From: Hondaea fermentalgiana
Taxonomy: Eukaryota; Sar; Bigyra; Thraustochytrida; Thraustochytriidae
Direction of reading: 5' to 3'
Length of the DNA stretch: 37,968 nucleotides
Assembly (NCBI GenBank): GCA_014084085.1
Contig: NPFB01000049.1
Coordinates: 452,713-490,680, forward strand
Within the stretch, counting starts at the first letter, position 1, and every line of letters starts with the position of its first letter. Positions 19,030 to 28,451 of the stretch are shown here, piece by piece. Under the pieces are notes generated by a model, which ran no database searches, was not told the DNA's origin, and saw only the letters and a list, made by a program, of their open reading frames with translations. Made by a program: the position numbers and the translations under genes.

Positions 19030-22000
19030 TCAGTCGAGTTGGGCCTCGACTGCGTCGATAAGGCGCTGCTGAAGCGTATCCTTCTTGCCGAGCTGCGAGA
19101 GCCCCAAGGCGGAAAGCTCCTTACGGAGCTGAGAAACCTTCATGGACATGATTGTGTCCATGCTGAGCCTCGCTTCCTCGGTCTCGTGATCCTTGTTTTC
19201 CGATTCTTCCGAAGCAAGGCTGCCCTGAGCACTCTCGGGGCTCTTGCCGCCTGGAAAAGGAATGGACGTTTTGGAACTCGTCTGCTCGCGCCGCTGGTTC
19301 ACGACGCGACTGGAGATCTCACCAAGTTCGGTCCTGGCGGTTCCCTCGGTTTCAGGACGAGATGCGGGCGACTCGGCCGTCTTGTTTTCGTTTTCTTCGC
19401 CACTTCGTGATGAGGCGGACATGCGCGACGGGCTCTGGGCCTCCATGTGCTGATGCTGATCCTCGTCGTCGCAGAAGGCATCTTGGCGCTCCTTCTTGGC
19501 AATGCGATGCGCAGCAAGGATCTCGTCGTGCGAGGCTGTTGCTGGGATATCGGAAGCATACGCGTAAGGCTTTTTTGACGGAGTCGTACTGGTTGGCTCG
19601 TCGCGAAGAAGCTCTTCGTTGACGTACTGGTTGCAACTCTTAGTGAGACCCTCGACGCGGTTCCGAGCATCCCCAAAGTGTGCCGAGAGAGCCTCGCTGT
19701 TGCCGTTCGCGCTGGCTTCGGCGGCATTGGTCCACGAGTCCACAGCCGTGGCCGGCGCCTGCACACTTTCGACCGCCATATTTTGATCCTCCTTGACGAT
19801 TTCCTGGTATTGGGCCACTTGGCTTTGCACGTTTGCACTTTGCGCATCAAGCGTGGCTGTGGCCTCGGCGCGAATCGAGGCCGCTTGGGCATGGCCGACC
19901 TTGGTCAGCTCGAGCATCGCGCCTGTATGCGTAGCGAGTCGCGAGGCCGCGTCCGCCGTCTTTTCACGAACCTCGGCAGCGACACCACGAAGAGCCTCGG
20001 CATCGGCTTCAACCGACTGCTTGAGTGCCTTGTTGGCCTCAGCGGACGAGGAACACCACGTCTGCATGGCCGAAGACACGGCCTGGACCTCTTGCTTGGT
20101 CTGGGTCTCGGCGCGTGCGATGGTTTCCACAGAGTTTCTACAGGCGTCCTTGGTGGCAGAGAGCATGTTGTCGAGATTCGTCTGCGCCTCGGTACGAAAA
20201 GCTGTCAGCATTGTGGCGAACTGCTGCATGAGTGCATCCGACGCCGACTCGAGACGGGCACGCTCCGCGGAGACAAAGTTACCCACAGAAGTGGTCTGCG
20301 CCTCGAGCGCGCGGCGGCCATTCTGGGCGTCCGTGGCGATACGCTGCGAGAGGGCATCGAGCGAGGCTGTCTGCTTGACCGCGAAGCCCTCGATATCGCT
20401 GACGGAGGCCGCGAGCCTGTCGGCAACCACAGAGGCATGGCGATCGAGCTCATTTTGCTGGCGTACGAGCACGTCTTCAAGAACAGCCGTGAGCGGAGCG
20501 GTGGCCTCGATGCGGGCGATTTCGAGGCCCGAGTTGGCGTCGTCAAGGTGAGCGTTTGCCTGATCCTCGGCGCGCTTCCAGTCCGCCTTCGCGGCATCGC
20601 GCAGGGCTGGGACTGCTTGCGAAGACACTGCGGCGAGGTTCTCGTTGGCATGGCCTCCGAGACGGTTGACAGCCTCGACGACGGCCTCAATTTGCGATTT
20701 GTGCGAGGCACGGAGGTCACGAACCGCCGAAGCAAGAGCAGCATGGTGATGCAGCTGGCGCTCGCAAAAGGAAGCGGCCTCGCGCGAGACACCGGTTAGA
20801 GCATCAAGCGTGGAGTCCTGGTAGCGTCGCGACGCGTTCATGTTCTTGGCCTCGAGGTCGGTCTTGCGCTGGACCTTGGCATGAAGGTTTTCGATATCAC
20901 CCTTGGCCTCGTCGAGGACGGTGTGGAGCTCGCGCGTGCGCTCCTGAAGCTTGGCCTCGGTGTCCTGGTGGGCTCCGACGAGGACGCGGGTCTCCTCCAC
21001 AAGAGTCACCTGGGTCTGCAGCTCGTCCTTGGTCTCTGTGAGCTCGGTCTTGGTCTGCCCGAGTTCCTGCTCGGTGTCCTCGAGCTTGGCAGAGGTGTCT
21101 TCGAGCTTGGAAGAAGTCTCTTCAAAGAGATCCTTGAGCTCGGAGAGCTCCTTTTGCCTATGCTCCAAGGCGTCCTCGAGCTCTTCGATCTGAGTTGACT
21201 GACTCTCGATTTGCATTGTCATCTCGTTGAAGCGATCTTCAGCGAGGTAGACGCCATCCTTGGCGCGCGCCGCAGAGAGCTCTTGCCGGAGACGCTCGAG
21301 ATCCTCGGCATATTCCTTGATGAGAGTGCGTTTGGTCATGCGCTGGTTGGCCTCGGGCTTGTTCTTGATCGTCTTGGCGCGGCTAGCGTACTCGAGAGTG
21401 CTCAGGGTCTCGTCCAGACACTGCACGGAGGGTGCCACTGTGGCAATAATGCAGGTTTTGGCGCGGCCACCGAGAGACTCTTGCAGCAGACGAGTGAGCT
21501 TTGAGTCACGGTAGGGAATGTGCGGGGTCTTTTCGACAAGAGCGCTAATGACACGGCCGAGCGTAAGCAGACTCTTGTTAATGTTGCCGGCTTCGCGAGC
21601 GCGGGCATTTTGTGCTCCGGAGCGTCCGATGCACTCGGAGCCGGCAAGATCGACGAGATTGAGCTTGCCGACCTTGAGAAGATCCTCGCCCTCGGGGGTC
21701 GTTTCACGAATATGCAGCGTGAGGGTGAAGATGCTGTGCGAGCGACTGGAGTTCTTGTTAAGCTTAGTCTCGCCCGTTGCACGCTTGGCCATGGCCGTGC
21801 GCATGACCTCGAAGATTTCGTCAGTGTTCTTGACCATGATTTCCTCGAGGTTGTGGCAGGAGACGCCGGTACCCATACGGGACTTGTCGTCGAGGATGCG
21901 AAGTCTCTTTTCGTCCGTGACAGAGAGAAGATCCTGGAGCTCTTCGTTGTAAAGCTCGAGAAAAGAGACCTTGATGGTGTACTCTGCGTCGTCGATGGCC

Positions 22001-22404
22001 TCGAGGCGCTGAAAGATGCTGTCGACGGCACGGGGAATCATACCCTGGAGTTCGGGGTCGTCGACGTTGCCCTCCATGGTGAACGTCTTACCGGTGCCCG
22101 TCTGACCGTATGCGAACACCGTGCAGTTGTAGCCTTGAAGGACTTCGTCAACGACGGGGCGGATCGCTGATGAGTACACCTCGGCCTGAGTAGAGTACGG
22201 TCCGAACACCATGTCGTAATTGTACTTTTTGCTGCTGCGCTTGCTGCCGATTGCCATGGACACGGAGACCTGACCGCGGTCCGCATCGCATTGTACTAGG
22301 CTTGGTGTCTTGGCTGCCTTTTCAGCCGCGTTGAGCGGGCGCGACCGGACGACAACCTTAATGTTGTCCTCCCTGCTGCCTCCCTGTTGCTGTTGATGCT
22401 GCAT
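19030..22404 (-). CDS. KIF11: Kinesin-5 (BimC/Eg5/KIF11) with C-terminal SAP-like motif
   Basis: 1,124-aa plus-end-directed motor of the kinesin-5 class, which as a bipolar tetramer slides antiparallel spindle microtubules. Seen: motor domain about 14-345 with P-loop GQTGTGKT (100-107), switch I NKNSSRSHS (216-224) and switch II DLAGSE (252-257); a neck reading NKPEANQRMTKRTLIKEY, diagnostic for kinesin-5; a long coiled-coil stalk; and a BimC box EPTSTTPSKKPYAYA with the CDK1-type Thr-Pro at about 941-942. Odd: loop L5 (113-120) is only about 8 residues, and the last about 35 residues (MKVSQLRKELSALGL...GKKDTLQQRLIDA) match a SAP DNA/RNA-binding motif, which I do not associate with kinesin-5. 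The ATG at 22404 starts just before a Gln run. There is no intron. Confidence 0.94.
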   Translation of the reverse strand: MQHQQQQGGSREDNIKVVVRSRPLNAAEKAAKTPSLVQCDADRGQVSVSMAIGSKRSSKKYNYDMVFGPYSTQAEVYSSAIRPVVDEVLQGYNCTVFAYGQTGTGKTFTMEGNVDDPELQGMIPRAVDSIFQRLEAIDDAEYTIKVSFLELYNEELQDLLSVTDEKRLRILDDKSRMGTGVSCHNLEEIMVKNTDEIFEVMRTAMAKRATGETKLNKNSSRSHSIFTLTLHIRETTPEGEDLLKVGKLNLVDLAGSECIGRSGAQNARAREAGNINKSLLTLGRVISALVEKTPHIPYRDSKLTRLLQESLGGRAKTCIIATVAPSVQCLDETLSTLEYASRAKTIKNKPEANQRMTKRTLIKEYAEDLERLRQELSAARAKDGVYLAEDRFNEMTMQIESQSTQIEELEDALEHRQKELSELKDLFEETSSKLEDTSAKLEDTEQELGQTKTELTETKDELQTQVTLVEETRVLVGAHQDTEAKLQERTRELHTVLDEAKGDIENLHAKVQRKTDLEAKNMNASRRYQDSTLDALTGVSREAASFCERQLHHHAALASAVRDLRASHKSQIEAVVEAVNRLGGHANENLAAVSSQAVPALRDAAKADWKRAEDQANAHLDDANSGLEIARIEATAPLTAVLEDVLVRQQNELDRHASVVADRLAASVSDIEGFAVKQTASLDALSQRIATDAQNGRRALEAQTTSVGNFVSAERARLESASDALMQQFATMLTAFRTEAQTNLDNMLSATKDACRNSVETIARAETQTKQEVQAVSSAMQTWCSSSAEANKALKQSVEADAEALRGVAAEVREKTADAASRLATHTGAMLELTKVGHAQAASIRAEATATLDAQSANVQSQVAQYQEIVKEDQNMAVESVQAPATAVDSWTNAAEASANGNSEALSAHFGDARNRVEGLTKSCNQYVNEELLRDEPTSTTPSKKPYAYASDIPATASHDEILAAHRIAKKERQDAFCDDEDQHQHMEAQSPSRMSASSRSGEENENKTAESPASRPETEGTARTELGEISSRVVNQRREQTSSKTSIPFPGGKSPESAQGSLASEESENKDHETEEARLSMDTIMSMKVSQLRKELSALGLSQLGKKDTLQQRLIDAVEAQLD

Positions 22405-23599
22405 CGTGCCTTTGCGCGCGCACGCGAGCGCTGCTTGCTGCTGCCGCTCTCGTGCTCCTTCTCCTTCCCCGCCGCCTGCCGCTTCCTGCGTTGACGTTAT
22501 GCACGTCGCCGTCCGTTCTGCACAGAACTCGGGCTCCGCGATCGCTCCTGCTCCTCCTCGATCCCGCTGTCCCTTCCGAGGCCGTCGTCCTCGACGTCGC
22601 TGAAGCGCCGAGATACCTCGCTCGCTCGCTCGCTCGCCCGACCAATCGATCGATCGCTCTCTGCCGCGGCCTCGCTCGCCGGCGTGGGCTCGAGTGGCGG
22701 CTCGGGCGCCGCAAACGTCTCGGTTTGCTTCGCCTTGTTGTGCCTGCTTTGTTTGCTCTGTATAGCGCTCTCTCTTTCTCTGATACGGCGGCGATCACTG
22801 CTGTTACACCAACCAAATGAAAAAACCACCTCCAGCCCCGCGATGACTCTGCTCCAGGCAGACGGGTCGCAGCCGGCGGCGAGGGAACAGCAGTTTCCTC
22901 GCCGCCGCGCGAGGAGCGCGCGAAGAGCAGAGCGCGGCGGAAACTCGCGCGGGAGAAGGAAAACTCGCGCGCAAACCGCCGGCGGTTTCATGCGCGCGCA
23001 GGCCTAGCGGCGCCGCTAGGGCGAACTCTAGGCGCGACCCGCGGGTTGATGCCGTTCGAAAGAGGGGATACCGTGCACGGAAAGGAAGAGAGGGGGCCGA
23101 GCCGAGCGCGGCGGTTTTCGTAGTCGGCTGCAGCGGCGACGGAGAGGACAGGATGGACGGGATGGGATCGGCCAGAGGACTCAGGGAACAAATAATGGAG
23201 GCTGCAGGAGAAGCAGCGGCTCGTAAGGTCTTCTTCTTATTCTGTTCTTTTGGGGGAAGGGGGCCCGCGCTCTCGAAGCGATGGTGGTGAGCTCTAGAGG
23301 TTATTTGGATTGCTCATCTCTTGGGTCTCGATGAGGACGGGGAGACCGCTTCTGCTGTTGTCGACAAATGAGACTGGCGATTCGGGCTTCTCCTTCGACT
23401 TTCCACCCAAGTTTCATGGATGGAGCAACTACAGGCACTTTGTTGGCAAGACGAATGTTACAAGTCCTGTAATGAGGAGACCAGCAAATAAAAGAGGAAC
23501 CCGAGGCATATCGCAATCCTGATTGGAGACCACGGTCGCTGTGCGCGCGGCGCGACTACACTCCCCGTACAGAAGCGGCAAGGGAGGAGAAGAGGAGAG
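22405..23599. promoter_or_regulatory. Divergent promoter region, kinesin-5 / PPIL4
   Basis: 1,195 bases between two genes transcribed away from each other. Contents: a (CGCT)n tract at 22617-22637 next to an ATCG run (22643-22656); a direct repeat AAACTCGCGC at 22941-22950 and 22961-22970, exactly 20 bases apart; and three adjacent perfect palindromes between 22973 and 23020. No separate gene is recognised; open frames here are GC-driven. Confidence 0.6.
22973..23020. repeat. Three adjacent perfect palindromes
   Basis: AAACCGCCGGCGGTTT (22973-22988), TGCGCGCGCA (22991-23000) and CCTAGCGGCGCCGCTAGG (23003-23020) are each exactly self-complementary and separated by only two bases, with centres about 15-16 bases apart. 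The position between divergent genes suggests a regulatory or structural role, which is inferred. Confidence 0.85.
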
Positions 23600-25069
23600 A
23601 TGGCGGTGCTGCTGGAGACGTCCGCAGGGAATCTCGTGGTAGACCTGTACGCGGAAAAATGTCCCACTGCGTGCTTGAACTTTGTCAAGCTTTGCAAGAT
23701 GCACTATTATGACGGGCACCTCTTCTTTGACGTCCAGAGGAACTATTGGATGCGAACAGGCGACCCCACTGGCACGGGGAAGGGCGGTCAGTCAGTCTTT
23801 AGCCTTGTCGAGAACAAGGATGCTGATGATACTAAAGCCCACTCGAAATACTTTGCAGACGAGATCGTGCGCGGCGCCAAGTTTGACCGTCGCGGCCTCG
23901 TCTGCATGGCCTCCACGATGAAGGACCAGAACGGCTCAAGCTTTCTGATTACCATGACTGATCATGGCCTCGAACATCTCAACGGAACGAGAACCATCTT
24001 TGGCGAGATTGGCGAGGGGCTCGACTCGACTCTGGCCGCCATCAACGAGCTCCAAGTAGACGACAAGTACCGCCCTCTTCGTGACGTGCGCATTCTTTGC
24101 ACGCACGTGCTTGACGATCCATTTCCGGACCCGCCCGGTCTTCCCAGGCCACTGAGTCTACCTGCAGGAGCTCGCCCGCCTCAGGAGAGCGTGGAGCCGC
24201 GCATCGGCTTTGATGAGAATCTTGATGAGGATTTTGGGGTATCTACAGAGGAGCTCGAGAAACGCAGCAAGGCACGAGACGCCAAGGCTCGCGCCGTCGT
24301 ACTCGAAATGGTTGGCGACCTGCCTGACGCAGACATGAAGCCGCCCGAGAACGTGCTTTTTGTGTGCAAGCTAAACGCAGCGACGCAAGAAGACGATTTG
24401 GAGCTCATTTTTTCGCGCTTTGGAGAAGTCAAGTCGTGTGAGATTATTCGCGACAAGGAGACCGGGGACTCGCTTCAGTATGCCTTTATTGAGTTCGGCA
24501 ACGAGGAACAGTGCCAGGAAGCCTTTTTCAAGATGAACAATGTCATGATTGACGACCGGCGCATCAAGGTCGATTTCAGTCAATCTGTATCCAAACTATG
24601 GAATGATGCTCGACGAGGCACGCGAAGGCGACTTCCGCCCTCATTCTCGACGAGCAGAGACGAGCGCTCGCGAAACCACGAGCGCGCAGGCCCGCGTAGC
24701 CATCAGAATCATCATCCTCATCGACACGTTCGAGAAGCGGAGCATCATGTCCATTTGAGTCGGGAGGGAGACCGTCGATCTCATCCTCGAGAGAACCGAA
24801 ATGCTGGAGAGCTTTCCCGCGAGGGGCGTCACTCGAACAAGCGGACCGCGCGTGAGAGCAACGAGAGCGAAAGTGAGAGCGGGAGCGATTCGGGCTCGTC
24901 ATATTCTTCACGCGATCGCAAACGGCGACGCAAGGATGATCGAGGGCGTCACAAGCATCACAAGAAACACAAGTCACGCTCTGGTGAGAAGAAGAAGAGA
25001 TCGCGCAAGCACGAGAGCGGGAAAAAGCATAAAAAGCACAAGAAGCACAAGAGCAGCCGACGCGATTGA
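23600..25069 (+). CDS. PPIL4: Cyclophilin-RRM protein (PPIL4 / CYP59 type)
   Basis: 489-aa nuclear protein of the cyclophilin-RRM class, known in animals and plants to act with spliceosomes and the RNA polymerase II tail. Seen: cyclophilin-like domain (1-165) with TACLNFVKLCK, QRNYWMRTGDPTGTGKGG, GSSFLITM and HLNGTRTIFGEI; a linker; an RRM (about 250-330) with RNP2 LFVCKL and RNP1-like LQYAFIEF; and a Lys/Arg/Ser/His-rich tail (about 340-489) resembling RS domains, ending in KHKKHK repeats. The catalytic arginine of cyclophilin A (FHR motif) is replaced by a FFDVQ-type sequence, as in other PPIL4 proteins, so prolyl isomerase activity is probably low or absent. The ATG context is GAGAGATGG. 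There is no intron. The coiled-coil gene follows 263 bases later. Confidence 0.93.
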   Translation: MAVLLETSAGNLVVDLYAEKCPTACLNFVKLCKMHYYDGHLFFDVQRNYWMRTGDPTGTGKGGQSVFSLVENKDADDTKAHSKYFADEIVRGAKFDRRGLVCMASTMKDQNGSSFLITMTDHGLEHLNGTRTIFGEIGEGLDSTLAAINELQVDDKYRPLRDVRILCTHVLDDPFPDPPGLPRPLSLPAGARPPQESVEPRIGFDENLDEDFGVSTEELEKRSKARDAKARAVVLEMVGDLPDADMKPPENVLFVCKLNAATQEDDLELIFSRFGEVKSCEIIRDKETGDSLQYAFIEFGNEEQCQEAFFKMNNVMIDDRRIKVDFSQSVSKLWNDARRGTRRRLPPSFSTSRDERSRNHERAGPRSHQNHHPHRHVREAEHHVHLSREGDRRSHPRENRNAGELSREGRHSNKRTARESNESESESGSDSGSSYSSRDRKRRRKDDRGRHKHHKKHKSRSGEKKKRSRKHESGKKHKKHKKHKSSRRD

Positions 25070-25332
25070 TCTTTCGTAGAAAAGAACGAGGCCCAGCCGC
25101 CATCGTTCCCTCTGGGCGAAATCAAATCTGCGCAACCCCAATTTACAACGGCTACATTTCAGGTTTGGCTTCCTTTTTCCTTTTTTTCTTTTTTTGGTTG
25201 AGAGCGCCCGAGTCGTGCAAGCCAGACAGACAGGCCTCCGTGCGCGCACGTAGCCTTGGGACGCGCGACTGCTACACTGTCTCGCGCTGCTGCTGCAAGC
25301 GTCATTATTTCTTTTGCAAGTTGTTGGTGAAC

Positions 25333-26256
25333 ATGGAACCGGAGCACTGCGAGGACGAGGAGGCTATTTTGCGCGCAACGCGCTCGTTCCTTTTCGTGTG
25401 CCAAGACAAGGTCGCAGATCTGCGCAGAGAGAATGCGGACTTGCAGGACAATTTGGCACAAGCAAAACACGATGCCAAGCTTGAGCAAATGCGGTTCGAA
25501 GACGAGCAAGCATCTCTGCGCCAGCGTCTTGCGCTTCTCGTCGACGTTCCGCATGTGGAGTCCCGCTCCACGAGAGAAATTTGCGATGTGATCGGGGCTG
25601 CTCTTGCCGATGCAACGCGTCGCGCTGATCAAGAATCCGCGCGGGCTCAAGAGGCGGTTGCCAAGTACGAAGCACGAGAAGAAAGGCTACAGACGCTTCG
25701 CTCAGAGGCCAACGCGCGTATTGAAGCGGAAAGAGCGGCGGAAATCATTGCCAAGGAACTCGAGAATTCTCGACTTGAGATTGCGAACCTAAAGCAACGA
25801 GAGGAGGAGCTGATGTGTCGACTCCATGAGAACCAAAAGGCCTCGCACAAGGCTGCGCAGCAGCTGCAAGAGGATGTACGCAGGACTGTCCAGACGTGCG
25901 AGGCGGCTCATGCCGAGCGTGTCGAAGACCTTGAGCGGAGGCTTTTGGAGGCTCAAGCGTGTAGCCAGGAATACATGTCGAAGGCGAGGGCGAACGCGGC
26001 AGACTTGCAGGAATTTCGGACGTTGCTTGAGTCGCGCGACGCACAGGTGGAGCAGCTGTCTGGCCAAGTTCTTCGTCTGGAGGCGCGTCTTGCTGCGACG
26101 GAGCACAGCCTCGCAGAGAGTGAAGCAGCCGTAGCGAAGCGGGACGAGAGCATTATGCGCATGCAGCGGCATCATCACCTTTTGGATCAAGTGAGCCTGA
26201 GCTTGCAAGAGTTGCGCAGCGGGCGACAAGGAGCGCGGTGTGCGCCTCGAAGGTAG
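25333..26256 (+). CDS. Coiled-coil protein of unknown function
   Basis: 307-aa protein, almost wholly predicted helix, with heptads of Leu/Ala and charged residues from about residue 25 to 290 (for example KVADLRRENADLQDNL, ENSRLEIANLKQREEEL). A short break occurs around 75-95. There is no signal peptide, membrane segment or catalytic motif. The start is the first ATG (25333); the frame is open for 89 codons upstream without ATG, so a spliced 5' exon cannot be excluded. The tail ends basic. Coiled coils of this type occur in centrosomal, ciliary and tethering proteins, but nothing here selects among them. It is convergent with the next gene (88 bases). Confidence 0.75.
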   Translation: MEPEHCEDEEAILRATRSFLFVCQDKVADLRRENADLQDNLAQAKHDAKLEQMRFEDEQASLRQRLALLVDVPHVESRSTREICDVIGAALADATRRADQESARAQEAVAKYEAREERLQTLRSEANARIEAERAAEIIAKELENSRLEIANLKQREEELMCRLHENQKASHKAAQQLQEDVRRTVQTCEAAHAERVEDLERRLLEAQACSQEYMSKARANAADLQEFRTLLESRDAQVEQLSGQVLRLEARLAATEHSLAESEAAVAKRDESIMRMQRHHHLLDQVSLSLQELRSGRQGARCAPRR

Positions 26257-26344
26257 ACGAAATGTGACCTATGAAATCTGATATTTGTTATGCGAAGTTT
26301 GACTTTACCCCCGTGAAGAGCGCCAAATCTTTTGAATGCCATGA

Positions 26345-27616
26345 TCAAGAGAGATCGATAAAATTTTGGGAAGCTGTGACGGAGACTCCTGACTTGGGGC
26401 CTGGTCGACATCGCCTGACACTTTGGTCGAGGGCAGGAGCCAGGTTGCTTTGCGCACTTGTATTTTCGGCATCCGTCAAATTTTCTCGTCTGTTGTCTTC
26501 CTTTTCGTCGCAGTTGCTCACTTCGCTGCTGCTATCATCAATCGAGAGGTCGAGCGTCAAGGTGCGCGTGACCGTTGCTACCATAACCTTGGCAATTTCC
26601 TCTTCTCGGGACTCATCCCGATGATTTGCTTGGTCGCTTGAGGATTCCGACGCTCTAGAGTGGCTTTCGGCATTGCTGTGTTGATCGACGATGTCGCCAT
26701 CGTCGTTGCTGTCGCTGTCGCTGTCGTCGATGTCGTCGTCGATGTCGTCGTCGATGTCGTCGTCGATGAGGCTTTCTTCGTCGCGGTCGGGGTTTTCTGA
26801 TTCACTTTCCGCGTGGTGATATTGGGTGCGCTGGTGCTCCTCGTCCAAGTCAAAGCCACTTGACTCTGACGAGAGACTGCTGCCCTCGTCTCTGCTGTGA
26901 ACACTGGGGGAAGTTGGGTGGTAAGCGTTCATGCGGTCTCGGTGGGTGATTTCGCTGGCGTCGTTGTGGAGATTGGAAAGCGCATCCTCTTCACTGTCAT
27001 CTTCATTATCATCATCATCATCTTCTTCTTCTTCTCCTCCTCCTCCATTCTCGGCATCTTCTTGTTCTTGATCTTGATCTTGATCTTTTGCGGTTTTTGG
27101 TCCACTTTCTTCTTGATTTTGTTCTTCTTCATGTTTATCTTCTTTTTCGCTGATCTTGGCATTGTCTTTTTGAGGTTCGGCTGTGCCGCGATTTGAAGCT
27201 TCGAGGAGGCTGGAGGATGCAATGGATGAGGCGCCCTGATCGTCGCGCTCCGCGGTGTCTGCTTGTTCTTCTGCGAGAGTTTCATTCAATTCAGGCGTTG
27301 CGGACTTTGTCTCGCTTGTCTCGTCGTCGAGCGTATTGCCATTGCTGAGCAGCAAGATCTTTTCCGTGCAGCGTCTCTTTTTGGAGATGGGCTGCGGCGC
27401 GGCGACGATGACCAAGGCGGATTCTTCGTCAGAACGCAGCCTTTTGCGAGAGCCCTGAGCAAAGACTGCCACCGCCACGAGGCTCGCCACGCCGAGCACC
27501 ATGGGCTGCGACACGAAGGCTGCCGTGGCCGGGAGAATGTGGCGATAGCTCGGGTGCAGCATCTGGTTGATCTTGCCCGCCGCGACGAGCGTCTTGCCCA
27601 CGATGGAGAAGTCCAT
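26345..27616 (-). CDS. Acidic protein with one membrane segment and basic motifs
   Basis: 423-aa protein, family not recognised. Seen: N-terminus MDFSIVGKTLVAAGK; one hydrophobic segment (about 33-53, VSQPMVLGVASLVAVAVFAQ) followed at once by the basic SRKRLR and, at 79-82, KKRR; then about 330 residues of low complexity, very rich in Glu, Asp, Ser and Gln, including long Asp/Glu runs near 200 and a DDDI repeat encoded by a 12-base tandem repeat. By the positive-inside rule the acidic part would face the cytosol or nucleoplasm; an ER, outer mitochondrial or nuclear envelope location is possible. The chosen ATG (27616) has the context ACCATGG. A frame open further upstream would add 175 low-complexity residues and has no support. 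Confidence 0.65.
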   Translation of the reverse strand: MDFSIVGKTLVAAGKINQMLHPSYRHILPATAAFVSQPMVLGVASLVAVAVFAQGSRKRLRSDEESALVIVAAPQPISKKRRCTEKILLLSNGNTLDDETSETKSATPELNETLAEEQADTAERDDQGASSIASSSLLEASNRGTAEPQKDNAKISEKEDKHEEEQNQEESGPKTAKDQDQDQEQEDAENGGGGEEEEDDDDDNEDDSEEDALSNLHNDASEITHRDRMNAYHPTSPSVHSRDEGSSLSSESSGFDLDEEHQRTQYHHAESESENPDRDEESLIDDDIDDDIDDDIDDSDSDSNDDGDIVDQHSNAESHSRASESSSDQANHRDESREEEIAKVMVATVTRTLTLDLSIDDSSSEVSNCDEKEDNRRENLTDAENTSAQSNLAPALDQSVRRCRPGPKSGVSVTASQNFIDLS

Positions 27617-27621
27617 GGTGC

Positions 27622-27665
27622 GATGCAATGCAATGCAATGCAACGTAACGCAATACAATGCAATG
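27622..27665. repeat. (CAATG)n degenerate pentamer repeat
   Basis: About eight to nine CAATG-like units, some diverged (CAACG, TAACG, CAATA). It ends a few bases upstream of the ATG at 27616 and so lies in the 5' UTR. Confidence 0.8.
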
Positions 27666-28403
27666 TCGCGCGCTTCTTCGTTTCGTCTCCGCTGCAGATA
27701 CGCCAGATACGCGCGAAGGCTCGCTGCCCACGTTTGCGCCGCTCCCTCGCCGTCGCGCCCTGGCGCCAGCGAGAACGAAACGAGGCGAAAGCTGGCGAGG
27801 CGGGCGCTCGGGCTCGGCCTGCCGCTGCTGCTGCGCGCGAGGCCCGGCGAGGCTGGCTCGCTGGCTGCCTGGCTGCGCGGCGCGAGATGAAGGTCCGCCG
27901 CGGCTCGCGAAGAACCCACTCGCCAAGTCGACGTGAAGGAGATTGACAGTGAGCAGGGCACGGCGCGCCTTAACGCCGCCATCGCGGACAACGGCGCGCA
28001 AGGGGGCCAGTAAGGCGGGCGCGCAAGAAATTTCGCCGTCGCGTCCAAGCGAGGATAATCTGGGATCCTGGAAGGTGAAAAAAAGCTGAGCATGATGCCA
28101 GTGCAGTCTGAGTGGCAGGGTCGATGGCATCCATGACGCAAGCCCGCGAAGGCGGCAACGGAGGCGACGTCCAGGACTAGATTCGTGATGGGCGAAGGTA
28201 GGAGAAATGATGGAGAATGAGCTCATCGGAGAAGACGTGGGACGAAAGAATTGCGGAAACTCGTTAGGATTGACTCTGTGGAGCTTTCTCTGGTTTTTTC
28301 ATGCCATGGTGGAAAGAAAAAGGGATATAGCCTGACTGAAAGAGAGAGTTTCCGTTGCGCTCTTTTTCAAGGCTTCCCACGAAAGAGCGCGAAACAAAAA
28401 GAA

Positions 28404-28451
28404 GGTTGAAATGAGTTGAATGTCGAAGGTTGAAACGAGTTGGATGTCGCT
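28404..28451. repeat. 24-base tandem duplication
   Basis: GGTTGAAATGAGTTGAATGT-type unit at 28404-28427 repeated at 28428-28451 with a few mismatches. Confidence 0.75.
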
